This document shows, piece by piece, positions 19,617-27,919 of a stretch of 34,454 bases of DNA (positions are counted from its first letter, which is position 1; every line of letters begins with the position of its first letter). The stretch comes from Chara braunii (lineage: Eukaryota; Streptophyta; Charophyceae; Charales; Characeae), in contig BFEA01000018.1 of NCBI GenBank assembly GCA_003427395.1, positions 5,180,344-5,214,797 on the forward strand. The letters run 5' to 3'. Both the position numbers and the translations under genes were made by a program. The notes beneath the pieces are model-generated. The model worked only from the letters and a program-made list of their open reading frames with translations, searched no databases and was not told where the DNA came from.

Positions 19617-19955
19617 GCCCGAACTGAATCTCGGTGGCAGCAGTCTTTTGGCTTCTCTCCTTTACTTTTTCTTTCTTTTCACTCGTACTCCCATTTTGGG
19701 GGAAATCTAGAATAATCCAACGGCGTAGCTTAATTGGTAAGGTACGCAAGTGGCATTCAGGAAGGTCCCGAACTGGATCTCGGTGGCAGCAAGTCTTTTG
19801 GCTTCTCTCCTTTACTTTCTCTTTCTTTTCAGTTGTACATCCTTTTTTAGGGAAATCTAGAATAATCCAGTGGCGTATCTCAATTGGTGAGGCACACAAG
19901 TGACATTCAGGAAGGCTTGGGTTCAATCCCCGTTGGCCTCTTGTACCTTTTTTTC
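19617..19955 (+). repeat. 150-bp tandem repeats with tRNA-like Pol III boxes
   Basis: CGAACTG.ATCTCGGTGGCAG, a pyrimidine-rich stretch and GGAAATCTAGAATAATCCA recur at a spacing of 150 bases (about 2.2 copies). Each unit holds a tRNA-like part, near 19719-19790 and 19869-19941. The second has an A-box-like TCTCAATTGGTGAGG, a good B box (GGTTCAATCCC, about 40 nt on) and then seven T (19948-19954), a Pol III terminator. The acceptor arms do not pair (AGTGGCG against TGGCCTC), so it is not a working tRNA. A tRNA-derived SINE or tRNA pseudogene is most likely. Confidence 0.65.
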
Positions 19956-20278
19956 TGGGCAACCTTGGCGCCCACCACCTAGAGTTTTAGTCCACTGGAT
20001 CCCCCGATCGGCATTGAGCACAGTCTGCTCATGTTCGCAGGGGAGGGGACAGGAGGGGAGGCACAGTGACCTGCCCATCGAAGAAGCTCGGTCCTGATGC
20101 TACCGGCTGACCCCTGTCCGTTATCGCCCACCTGCAGTTTGGGTGCTGCCCCCACACGTTCCCTTGTTGGAGGCTTGACCTCCAGCTGGTTGCTACGAGG
20201 TTCCCCGGAATATGATAATGATCAGCAGAAAAGGCCTCAAAGGCCGTCCTGTCCAGATGTGACAGGTACTTCAATTGG
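19956..20278. other. Unclassified spacer
   Basis: Overlapping frames on both strands (20029-20274 minus, 19900-20097 plus) show no recognised motif. No clear repeat was seen. Confidence 0.4.
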
Positions 20279-20428
20279 TTGGGCTTAAACCACGATAGCT
20301 GGGAATTTGTTGGGCTTAAACCACAATGGTTGGGCTTAAACCATGATGGTTGGGCTTAAACCATGATGGTTGGTCTTTAACCATGATCGCTGGGAATTGA
20401 TTGGGCTTAAACCACGATAGCTGGGCCA
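20279..20428. repeat. 20-bp minisatellite
   Basis: Six copies of TTGGGCTTAAACCATGATGG and close variants. Three of them carry an extra (A/C)GCTGGG(AATT) extension, making a longer variant unit. Confidence 0.92.
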
Positions 20429-20505
20429 AGTCACTGGTGGTTTGAAGGCTAATTAAATAATCAGCCAATTAGCCTTCAAAATTCAAGCCACCAGTACTCG
20501 GCCCA
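20422..20505. repeat. Inverted repeat (hairpin) after the minisatellite
   Basis: TGGGCCAAGTCACTGGTGG.TTGAAGGCTAATT (20422-20454) faces its complement at 20467-20505, with a 12-nt loop and a short extra segment in the right arm. The left end overlaps the last minisatellite unit. It could be the remains of a small foldback element. Confidence 0.8.
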
Positions 20506-20840
20506 ACCCTCATCAACGGAAAAAAATGGAGTGGGAACGTTTCTTGTCGGATGAATGTGGGCACTTTTGTAGGGGCCCGTACGTTTCCTAAAATTGTGGC
20601 TTGTATACCGGGACGACTTTAGGAAGTACTGGTGGTTAAAAAAAAATAAAAAAATACAGAATTGTCTTCCATTTTTATGGAAAAGTAAGAAAAAGAGAAT
20701 TTTCTTCCTGTTTTGGCCCTTTGGGGAAATCTGAGACAACTTTCTTTTCAACGACCTCCACTAGGACCACTACGATAGCGCTTCTGCGGACATGAACGTG
20801 TTTATTAATCCAGGGGCGCTTCATAATCGGTCAACGAGTT
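20506..20840. other. Unclassified spacer
   Basis: The minus-strand frame at 20476-20751 is Phe/Lys-rich low-complexity sequence without a motif. I see no gene. Confidence 0.4.
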
Positions 20841-20856
20841 CATTGGCAATGATAAT

Positions 20857-20955
20857 GCTGATAATGGTCACCGCTCTGCGAGCACAACAGTGACATCTCG
20901 TGATGTCGCTGATAACGCTCACCGCTCTGCGAGCACCACAGTGACATCTCGTGAT
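20857..20955 (+). repeat. 51-bp in-frame tandem repeat in LINE-D ORF2
   Basis: Two units of 51 bp (20857-20907, 20908-20955) encode a 17-residue repeat beginning ADNGHRSASTTVTSRDV. It lies between the NDNADN motif and the conserved ORF2 end; LINE-A and LINE-B lack it. One frame change separates it from KDYMLRF. Confidence 0.85.
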
Positions 20956-21579
20956 TTGGAGGGGCTCTACAACCAAACAGTAACGAGGGACAAGGGGACT
21001 TCACCAAGGACTACATGCTCAGGTTCCACGACTGGCTCTATGTCGACCCCAACATTCCGATGAAGCACTCCGAGGAATTTCCAGATATGTTTTCTCCGGG
21101 GGTCGGTATGTCGGGCAACTGCACTTAGCAGATTATATAGGCAACAGTCACTGCAGGATTGCAGGTATCGGTGGAATGTGGAGGAAGGTAACAAGTGAAG
21201 GGTTGCTAAACCGAACCCTGTTAGGGAGAAGGGGGAACTAGTGAATACGACAAGCATCTGGCACCAGGTCCAGGGTGAAGAGGTTCCTGCCCCTCCAAGC
21301 ACGGAACGAAGGGCAGACCGAACCGCACACAGGGGATGCAGGCTCCAAGGTTGTGGGACAGAGGTAACTGGGACCGCACACAATCACTGACTGATGGAAC
21401 ACGGATTGTACAGAGGGTCTGCTGAGGTTTAAAGGGTTTTAGGGGTTAAAGGGTCAGTCACAACACAAATTAGATAAGGGGATTGCTGTAATAGGGCTGA
21501 GCAAAGAGATAAGGGGAGCTTCGATAAGGGGATGGGTGATATTAGCAGTCCTCGGGAGGCAGGCCCGACAGTCTCAGTC

Positions 21580-21610
21580 CTCATCTTCCTCATCTTCCTC
21601 ATCTTCCTCA
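21580..21610 (+). repeat. 9-bp TCATCTTCC repeat
   Basis: Three to four copies of TCATCTTCC lie in the LINE-D 3' UTR, followed by several CAGACATT.TC units to about 21660. Confidence 0.9.
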
Positions 21611-21740
21611 GACATTCTCATTCTCAGGCATGCTCAGACATTTTCAGACATTCTCAGACATTATTATTTCTGTAATATGGGACGCTGGACCCGTTTTCCA
21701 GCAGGTGATGCTCCCCACCAATAGACGGAGCCTCTCCCTA

Positions 21741-21780
21741 AGTGTTAGTGGCGTCTGCTCTTATCAGCAGCACTAACACT
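21741..21780 (+). other. 3'-terminal LINE stem-loop (LINE-D)
   Basis: AGTGTTAGTG pairs over all ten bases with CACTAACACT. Inside, CTGCT pairs with AGCAG around the CTTATC loop. The A-tail begins 23 nt further on. Confidence 0.88.
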
Positions 21781-21827
21781 GGGGGGGGCGTCGTTTGAAA
21801 TTAAAAAAAAAAAAAAAAAAAAAAAGG

Positions 21828-22347
21828 AAAAAAAAACCCTTAAAAAGCAATGGACCTCCCTGTTCGAAAATCAAATTTCAAATTGGGCGTCAACTCCGTC
21901 CCACAACCGTCGAGGCCTTGACTTTGAATTAGAAGCGGGTGTATGCGTCCAGGCAAGAAAAGGCTCCATTGTGTCAACTCCGTGGAGCGGTGGTTTAGGA
22001 ATTAAAAAAAAAAAAAAAAAAAAAAAAACCAGTAAGTCCGTCATCAACGATACCCATGATCCCTCGACGAGTCTGGGTGGTGTTTTGAACTAAGGCGCTT
22101 TCCTTTCAGTTACCCTGGGGTGCGTGCTCGGAGTTACCCAAGCCATATGATTACATACCTAGTCTTTCTGGAGTGCCTCACGGTCGCTATTTGCAATTTG
22201 GTTGTGATCATTTTGTCTGCAGGGATTTGAAATGTCTTTGTCCGATGTGGATTGGAGATGCGATTAGTCCGATTGCCCACTCCTGAGTCTGGATGAGTGA
22301 TTGCCTTGTTTAGTGGGATTTGAATTGATCGTTTCATTTCAAATGAT
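21828..22347. other. Spacer with a second A-tail
   Basis: A second A-run (22004-22028) follows GGTTTAGGAATT and might be the tail of another retroelement, but nothing upstream is recognisable. CAACTCCGT occurs twice (21892, 21976). No gene seen. Confidence 0.4.
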
Positions 22348-22355
22348 TTGAAGTG

Positions 22356-22593
22356 GACAGGTTTTCATTCCTAGCGGGCCTGTTGACAGGTCCGGAATGA
22401 AAAGCGACCTGGAAGATCGAAGGTCCTGTGAAACAAAACAAGAAAATGAAAAAACATAATTTGTCAGCGTAGTAGTTTTTCAGCAGTTGACGGGTTTTCA
22501 TTCTTGGCGGGCCTGTAGACAGGTCCGGAATGAAAAGTGGTTTGGAAGATCGAAGGTCCTGTGACGCAAAATAAGAAAAGGAAAAAACTAGGG
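22356..22593. repeat. 105-bp direct repeat, 133-bp spacing
   Basis: GAC.GGTTTTCATTC, then GCGGGCCTGT.GACAGGTCC, GGAATGAAAAG and GGAAGATCGAAGGTCCTGTG occur at 22356 and 22489. The units differ at scattered positions. CCTGTNGACAGG is itself palindromic in both. A minus-strand frame crossing them (22334-22744) is probably incidental. Confidence 0.88.
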
Positions 22594-22933
22594 TGCCAAC
22601 TGTATGTGCTTCATCGTGGGTCAGTGCATGTGGACAGATGCACCCCTCCGCAAGGCCAGTTCTGTATACAGTTTCACGCGAACCCTCATCCCTGGCGCCC
22701 TGGCACCCACCATGTTCTGCCGTTTTATTTGGTGGACAACTCATAATCGTCTGTTTTTAACATTAACAATTCAAATCGTTAAGAAATGTGTTGCTACGGG
22801 CTGCACCCAACCACACAGCGCTGCAGGCCACAAAACCATAACCAACACCCTGCTAGTGAGACTTGGCCCCATGGACTTTTCAGGACCGCTACTTGTGCTT
22901 GCCTCATAAAAGTTATGTTCGTCACAGACAACC
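22594..22933. other. Unclassified spacer
   Basis: A plus frame ends with QFHANPHPWRPGTHHVLPF and reads like an ordinary protein, but I do not recognise it and there is no start or downstream exon. Nothing else seen. Confidence 0.35.
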
Positions 22934-23200
22934 CTTTTTTTTTTTTTTTTTTTTTTTTAAACACCCTCTTCAGTGTTAGCGGTCCTGATAAGAGCAGCCA
23001 CCGCTAGCACCTGGGGAGAGGCTCCATCTATTGGTGGGGAGCATCACCTGCTGGAAAACGGGTCCAGCTTCCCTTATGCAGAAATAATACAGAAACATTC
23101 GAAAGCATCCGAAAAAAACGAGACTGGAAAATACCTGCCAGCATTGATTACTCTGGATTCCAGAGGATTGACTGAGCAGGTTGTGGAAGGGCTCTCCCAA
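22934..23200 (-). mobile_element. LINE-C, 3' UTR fragment
   Basis: A T-run at 22934-22958 (A-tail on the minus strand) is followed by the family's 3' UTR: the stem-loop, then GGCTCCATCTATTGGTGGGG, CACCTGCTGGAAAACGGGTCC and GGATTGACTGAGCAGG, which match LINE-A at 790-940. Similarity to LINE-A ends near 23200, so this copy was truncated within the 3' UTR and never carried coding sequence. Confidence 0.88.
22973..23010 (-). other. 3'-terminal LINE stem-loop (LINE-C)
   Basis: On the minus strand GTGCTAGCGGT pairs with ACCGCTAACAC at ten of eleven positions around the GCTCTTATCAG core. The inner stem is weaker than in LINE-D. Confidence 0.8.
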
Positions 23201-23292
23201 ACACAAAATGAATCTTTTACTATTGGTGGCATCCAAAGGCAAAATTCTCTTCCAGCTCCCAAAGAGTGTTCTTTTCTTTTGTTTTATTCTAC

Positions 23293-23985
23293 TTTTCTCT
23301 TGTATTCTACTGATGTACTCTTGTTCTAGTCCAAATGCATGGTGGTGAGGGGGAAATGGATTTCGAGTACCTTTCCGGACGTCCTATGTGCATATGGTAT
23401 GAATAGCAACACCAGCGAGGGCGCCCGTACTTCAGACAGGGATATAAGCCTGTGGCTGATGTAGGGGCCAAAGTGTTGATTGCTCCAATCTTATTCTTGG
23501 GGAGTTACATGTGCTCCGGGAAACCTTTGTACATGCGAGCAAAGGTTTTTGTGCCCCTTTGTAGACAACCTAGCAACCCCATGGTCTTTGACTTGTCTTC
23601 TACTGATGTACCCTAGTTCTAGTCCAGAATGGATTTCAGGTATCTTTCTGGTCGTCTGATTGTGCTCCGGGAAACCTTTGTACATGTGAGCAAAGGTTTT
23701 CGAGTACCTTTCATTCTGGACGTCTGATTGTGCTCCGGGAAACCTTTGTACATGTGAGCAAAGGTTTTCAAGTACCTTTCTGGACGTCCGATGGGCATAT
23801 GGTATTAAGCAACACCAGCGAGGGCGCCCGTACCTCAGACAGGGATACGAGCATGTGGCTGATGTAGGGGCCTCGGTGTTGATGGCTCCAATCTTATTCT
23901 TGGGGGTTTGCATGTGCTCCGGGAAACCTTTGTACGTGCAAGCAAAGGTTTTTGTGCCTCTTTGTAGACAACCTAGTAACCCCCT
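23293..23985. repeat. Complex duplication carrying four hairpins
   Basis: A block of about 220 bp at 23365-23590 recurs at 23769-23985, and the TCTACTGATGTAC...TTCTAGTCC block at 23297 recurs at 23601. Between them a unit of about 68 bp (TGTGCTCCGGGAAACC...) is repeated once more. Four copies of AAACCTTTG...CAAAGGTTT (23521-23548, 23672-23699, 23740-23767, 23924-23951) form 9-bp stems with 10-nt loops. In both large copies one plus frame stays open across QHQRGRPY.RQGY, VADVGA.VL.APILFLG and KVFVPLCRQPSNP. I do not recognise that peptide. Confidence 0.85.
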
Positions 23986-23993
23986 CTTCTTTA

Positions 23994-24120
23994 ACTTCCC
24001 ACTTGACTATGTTGCTTTTTCAGCACCCCGTTACTTATACGGCAAATTTCTCGCCGACTTCCCACTTTGACTATGCTGCTTTTTCGGCACCCTGTTAACT
24101 ATACGGCGAATTTTTGGCGC
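23994..24120. repeat. 63-bp tandem repeat
   Basis: ACTTCCCACTT.GACTATG, GCTTTTTC.GCACCC and TATACGGC.AATTT recur with a period of 63 bases (23994 and 24057). Confidence 0.88.
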
Positions 24121-24384
24121 TCCATTAACCCTCTCGCTGATGCCTGGGTTTGCAGTACAAAGGACCATTGCCATTCCAACTTTAAATTTCTGGAGGCCGC
24201 AGCTTAGACCTTAAGAACTTCGAAAACAGAGACCCGAGTTCGATGGCACCCCTGAAGAACTTTGCAAACAAAGACCCAAGTTCGAATCCGCTCCCAAGTT
24301 CGCATCTAGAAGCGACAATGTTTTCAAAAACGATAGTCACTTCACAAATTAAAAAAATATAAAATAAACATAGAAGATTGCCCG
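24121..24384. other. Spacer with copies of the foldback arm motif
   Basis: TTAAGAACTTCGAAAACAGA followed by GACCCGAGTT (24211-24240) matches the inner part of the foldback repeat at 24785-24972; a weaker copy begins at 24256. No gene seen. Confidence 0.6.
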
Positions 24385-24765
24385 CGGAAGCAAACAATGG
24401 CCAAGGCGGAAGGGGGAAGGCGGAGCGGGGGAAAGACTGGGCACGAAAAGAAGGAGTGGTGAATTGGCGGAGGGCGAAAAGGAGGACCGCGGAGAGAAGG
24501 GAGGGGAAGTTGGCGACGAGGAAGGAGAAGGCGGGTAGAGCAAGGGGAAAGGCAATGGCAAACGTGAAAAGGCGGAGTGGAGAACAGGCAGACGGCGAGA
24601 AGACACAGCCGAGGGAAGGTGGAGAAGAAGAAAGGCGGAGGGGGAGGTTGCAGAGTGAGGAAAGTGGCGATGGGGGAGAGCGAAAGGGCAGGAAGGCGGG
24701 GAGGGCGAAGAGGCGGAAGGAGAGAAGGGGGAGGGGGGAGGGGGGAGGGAGGAGCAGTATGTCGG
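24385..24765. other. Purine-rich G/A tract
   Basis: About 380 bases are strongly G+A on the plus strand (GGCGGA, GGGGGAGGGG and similar motifs). Long frames on both strands here give only Arg/Gly/Glu- or Pro/Ser-rich peptides and reflect the composition, not genes. Such strands can form triplex or G-quadruplex structures. Confidence 0.75.
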
Positions 24766-24784
24766 TCTATTTTTGCATCCATTG

Positions 24785-24972
24785 AAAATAGGATCAATAA
24801 TATTATTGATCATATTTTCACTAGAGGCATAAACGTACCGTTGAGAACTTCGGAACCAGAGACCTTCGAATCCAGGAACAGATTCAACTCGGGTCTCTGT
24901 TTCCGAAGTTCTTAACGGTCCATTTTTGCCTCTAGCAAAAATAGGATCGATAATATTATCGATCCTATTTTT
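24785..24972. repeat. Foldback repeat with palindromic ends
   Basis: Arms of about 80 bases (24785-24864 and 24892-24972) are inverted copies around a loop of roughly 27 nt. Each arm ends in its own palindrome: a perfect 36-bp one at 24937-24972 (centre ATCGATAATATTATCGAT) and a near-perfect 34-bp one at 24785-24818. Inward each arm has CTAGAGGCA-like and GAACTTCGGAA.CAGAGACC motifs. It resembles a small non-coding foldback or MITE element. Confidence 0.85.
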
Positions 24973-24983
24973 GATGGCGGATA

Positions 24984-25600
24984 GTTTGCATACGTGGAAG
25001 AGATTAATCACACCTGTTGAAGATTGTGGGATTGGTAGCAGGAGAATTACAACGTTGGAGGTTGACGGAGGATGAATGCGCTGCTTGCGCCTGTCCGTCA
25101 TATTAGGCTGGCGAGGTCAACGCAGGGACTGACCGTCATAGCCATCAGGAGGGTACATGTTGTAGGCGACGTTCCATGTTACACATGCACACGTGGAGGA
25201 GTCAGCCACAATAACGAGGCGGATGATGTGGGAGGGCCATGTCAAGTTTGCATATGCGGAAGAGATTAATCACACCTGTAGAGGATTGTGGGATTGGTAC
25301 TAGAAGAATTACAGCGTTGGAGGTCGACGGAGGAAGAATGCGCTGCTTGCATCCGTCTGTTGTAACAGGCCGGCGAGTTCAACCGCGCGACTAACCGCCA
25401 TAGCCATCCGAAGGGTGATCGAGCTAACATGTTGTAGGTGACGTTCCATGTCACACATCCAAACGTGGATGAGTGTAGGGTGGGGTACGAACAAAGAGAT
25501 AGGAGGCGTGCCACACATGTCTGGTCATCAATAGTTACGAGGCAGATGATGTGGGAGTGCCATGTCACGTTTTGCATTAGCGGAAGAGCTTATTCACAGT
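24984..25600. repeat. 262/323-bp tandem duplication
   Basis: GTTTGCATA.G.GGAAGAGATTAATCACACCTGT begins at 24984 and 25246, with a third start at 25569. Shared blocks include GATTGTGGGATTGGTA, AATGCGCTGCTTGC, GGTGACGTTCCATGT and GATGATGTGGGAG. The second unit is longer by an insertion. ACGTGG cores recur (CACACGTGGAGG, AAACGTGGATG), and GTGCCACGTCACG follows. No convincing ORF. Confidence 0.85.
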
Positions 25601-26863
25601 GAGGAGGTGCCACGTCACGCTTATGCACATGGAGAGGCACGCTTGGGACTTTGGAGGAGGATAAATAGTTGAGTATGAGGGGGACAATTGTATGAGGTGA
25701 TAAGGGAAAGAAATAGCAAGATAGCTGGTGGAAGCTGAAGTCGGGATGGACATCGTGAGAAGACCAGCGACTGTGAGACAGAGGAGCTCATGCATCACTT
25801 TGTGAGTGAAGTGCTTCTACCCTTCTCATCCCATGCAATTAGTCGTCCTCTCTCCTGAGTTCTTCCTCCTGTCCCCCCACCAGCCTTGTTAGTTTTGAGG
25901 TACACCTTTTGGGGGAACTGGTTACCTCAAGGTAGAAGGGAATGGGGAGGTTCTCTCTCTCGTTGGGGCTGGGGTTGGGCTCAGCGGAGGCAGCGAGAGG
26001 AGAAGAGGAAATGAGGGGAGAGGAGGAGAATACTTGGAAGAAGGGGAGGGGTGGAGAGAAATAATCATCATCGTCGTCATCATTATCCATCATCTTTGTG
26101 ATCATCTCAGGGTACTCGTCAAATTTCATCATCATAAAGTTTTGCTGATCAAGATTTTGATATTATCAGATCCTTGATTTCTGGTTGGCATTCTAGATTA
26201 GCTAATTTCCTAATTAAGTTTTCTTGTGCAATGACCAGGTTGAGTTGGCGCCAGAATTACGCTAGCCGGCGCTGGGGCAGTGCCCTGTAACCTGCTTATG
26301 TAGGAGCTTGAGACTTTGTATAGAGGTCTGGAATTGCCGAGGGAGGAAGGCAATCTGCAAACTTGACAAATGGCTACAATCTGGTCGACGATGGTCGGAG
26401 CTGGGGTGGGTAGCGCTGCCTTGCAACTGAGCCAGATTGGGGTGTGAGACCGGGAAGAAGATTGCCCAAGAATACAATGCGAGCCCGCTGATGTTTACAG
26501 AGTTGAGCCTGTTCTGGCGAATTGGAGTCACTTTCGGATCAAATTAACCTGTATTTTATATTATACTATACGTGGGGAAGCGCGCGAACGTACGCTGTTT
26601 GTTTTACTTCCTGCCTGCCATTAAAACTAAGTGGTAAGGTCCAAATCGGCGGATACCGACCGATTGGTGCACAACACCGGCTCAATTGTGATTGGTTGTT
26701 TCGAATGGATACAGGAAATTAGGGATAGGATAGTAATTCAGTGTTGAGTAGACAATCTTTCTGATTAGTTATGATCTAACTCTATTTCATGACCTCAATC
26801 ACCCACTCTGACATCCTAAATCATCCAACATAATCCTCAATCATCCCAAATTTTCATCAATTG
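25601..26863. other. Long unclassified interval
   Basis: About 1.26 kb with no recognisable gene. ATAAATAG at 25670-25677 could be TATA-like but has no supporting downstream ORF. Minus frame 25839-26135 contains a run of Asp codons (from a GTCATC-type repeat near 26070) and Ser/Pro-rich sequence; 26262-26531 has no motif. Both look like chance. Confidence 0.4.
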
Positions 26864-27649
26864 TCAAAAAAAAAAAAAAAAAAAAAAAGTTGTTTTTCGA
26901 TTCCCCCCCTTTTTTTTTCTCATCAATTTTTTTTTCTGTCGGGGGCTCAATATACGTAAATATGACTAGGATATTGTGTCGTCAGCGGGCTCATAAGCAG
27001 GTGGACTCCATGCTAGTTTTTCGTGGAGCAATGCAACATTTAGCGACAAAACAATTACATACACCAGTAGAAATGACGCTGCAAAATCGTATGGAAAACC
27101 AATTGTTGGAACCCCCCTCTTATGTGATCTCGGACGATGAGGTGCTAATTGAGGAAGAGAAACAGCAGCAGAATAGTCGTTCTCTCGAATTGATTGATCG
27201 TCGGATAGCCAAGCCTTGGGGAAGAGGGGACAACTATAATACTTGGAGCTCTTCACTGGCCTCTCTCCTGGCCTCCAATGTAAGATAGGGAAGTCGGACA
27301 GGGCTGGGGCTGGGTAGAAGAATGACACTCAATCCTCTATTTGCGGAAGATACGACTAAGTTACACCTTTGTAAACTTCCTTATCTCATGACAAAAGCAA
27401 ATGGGGTAAATGGGAGGGAGCTTTCAATGATTCCAGCCTGTGCAGATAAACAAAAAACTATATCACAAACAGGATCACAGGTAGGAGTCGTCAGCAATGG
27501 CAATGGAAAGGTCACTCACCATTCTGCAGAAATAAATGCAAGCACAGTTGCTGATGAACGGAGAATTCCGGAGGCACAAACAGGTGCAAACAGTTCAAGG
27601 CAAGAACAGGGAACATTCGATGGGGAATTTCCTCCCGTACAGGGAATCG
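26864..27649 (+). other. A-run and two unassigned open frames
   Basis: An A-run (26865-26887) is followed by plus frames 26890-27288 (from an internal Met near 26961: MTRILCRQRAHKQVDSMLVF) and 27322-27660 (MTLNPLFAEDTTKLHL...). Both are open for over 100 codons on the same strand as the LINE-E ORF1 fragment downstream, and could be the start of that element or unrelated. I recognise no domain in either. Confidence 0.35.
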
Positions 27650-27880
27650 AAGGAAGGTGAGGTAGAGGGGGGGAGACGGGGAGGGGTCGAGGAGGACAAG
27701 GGGAATGGGGGAGAGGGGAGAGGGGGGGGGAGAAAGCGGAGACAGGGAAGGAAGGGGAGGGAGAGAAGAAGGGGAAAAATTTAGAGGGAAAATGGGGAGA
27801 GATGCAGAGAGAGGTGATTGCAGAGTGAAGGGAGGAAGAGGTGGGCAGGGAAACGGAAGGGAGGGGGTCTCAACACATTG
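27650..27880. other. Second purine-rich tract
   Basis: The plus strand is G/A-rich and includes GTTGCAGAGTGA-like text (TTGCAGAGTGAAGG) also found in the 24.4-24.77 kb tract (TTGCAGAGTGAGG). Frames across it are low complexity. Confidence 0.65.
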
Positions 27881-27919
27881 TCATCCTCGTGGCTGCAGAA
27901 GGTCAAAGGCCCGTTTCAA

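Larger units (their letters stand above)
20841..21827 (+). mobile_element. LINE-D, plus-strand LINE 3' end
   Basis: The coding part reads KDYMLRFHDWLYVD then PMKHSEEFPDMF and stops at 21126-21128. This matches the ORF2 C-terminus of LINE-A (DYHLRFKDWL, EEFPDPF). Just upstream, NDNADN resembles NDDNAG at the same place in LINE-B. The 3' UTR contains the family block around GGTGATGCTCCCCACCAATAG (split by mutation), a perfect stem-loop at 21741-21780 and an A-tail at 21803-21825. It is the only copy of this family in the window facing plus with a tail. Its 5' truncation lies at or before 20841. Confidence 0.85.

Noticed and set aside
19869-19941. A functional tRNA gene
   Set aside because: A and B boxes and a terminator are visible, but the 7-bp acceptor arms do not pair and no anticodon stem forms.
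19585-19962. 125-codon minus-strand ORF with a 50-residue repeat
   Set aside because: The 150-bp DNA repeat is a multiple of three, so any frame repeats. The tRNA-like boxes on the other strand explain the sequence better.
22537-22746. Protein-coding fragment ending QFHANPHPWRPGTHHVLPFYL
   Set aside because: It looks protein-like, but I cannot tie it to a family, and the first part runs through the 105-bp DNA repeat.
23491-23913. 140-codon minus-strand ORF with internal repeats (HVQRFPGA, HMYKGFPEH)
   Set aside because: The peptide repeats follow directly from the hairpin-bearing DNA repeats, and the frame has no similarity that I recognise.
23293-23985. CRISPR-like array because of regularly placed hairpins
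   Set aside because: Four hairpins at unequal spacing lie in a nested duplication; there are no uniform repeat-spacer units or cas genes, and the DNA is eukaryotic.
24349-25101. 250-codon minus-strand ORF rich in Pro and Ser, and its plus-strand Arg/Gly-rich counterparts
   Set aside because: Long open frames arise in strongly purine-biased DNA because stops are scarce there. The frame also runs across the foldback repeat and has no motif.
26243-26262. TGGCGCCAGAA as a retroelement primer binding site
   Set aside because: Only the first seven bases fit known TGGCGCC-type sites; the rest does not match, and there is no LTR end or gag beside it.
25839-27660. Host gene exons in the 25.8-27.7 kb interval
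   Set aside because: Frames are short and low complexity or lack known motifs, and no convincing splice-site pairs with homologous coding sequence were visible.
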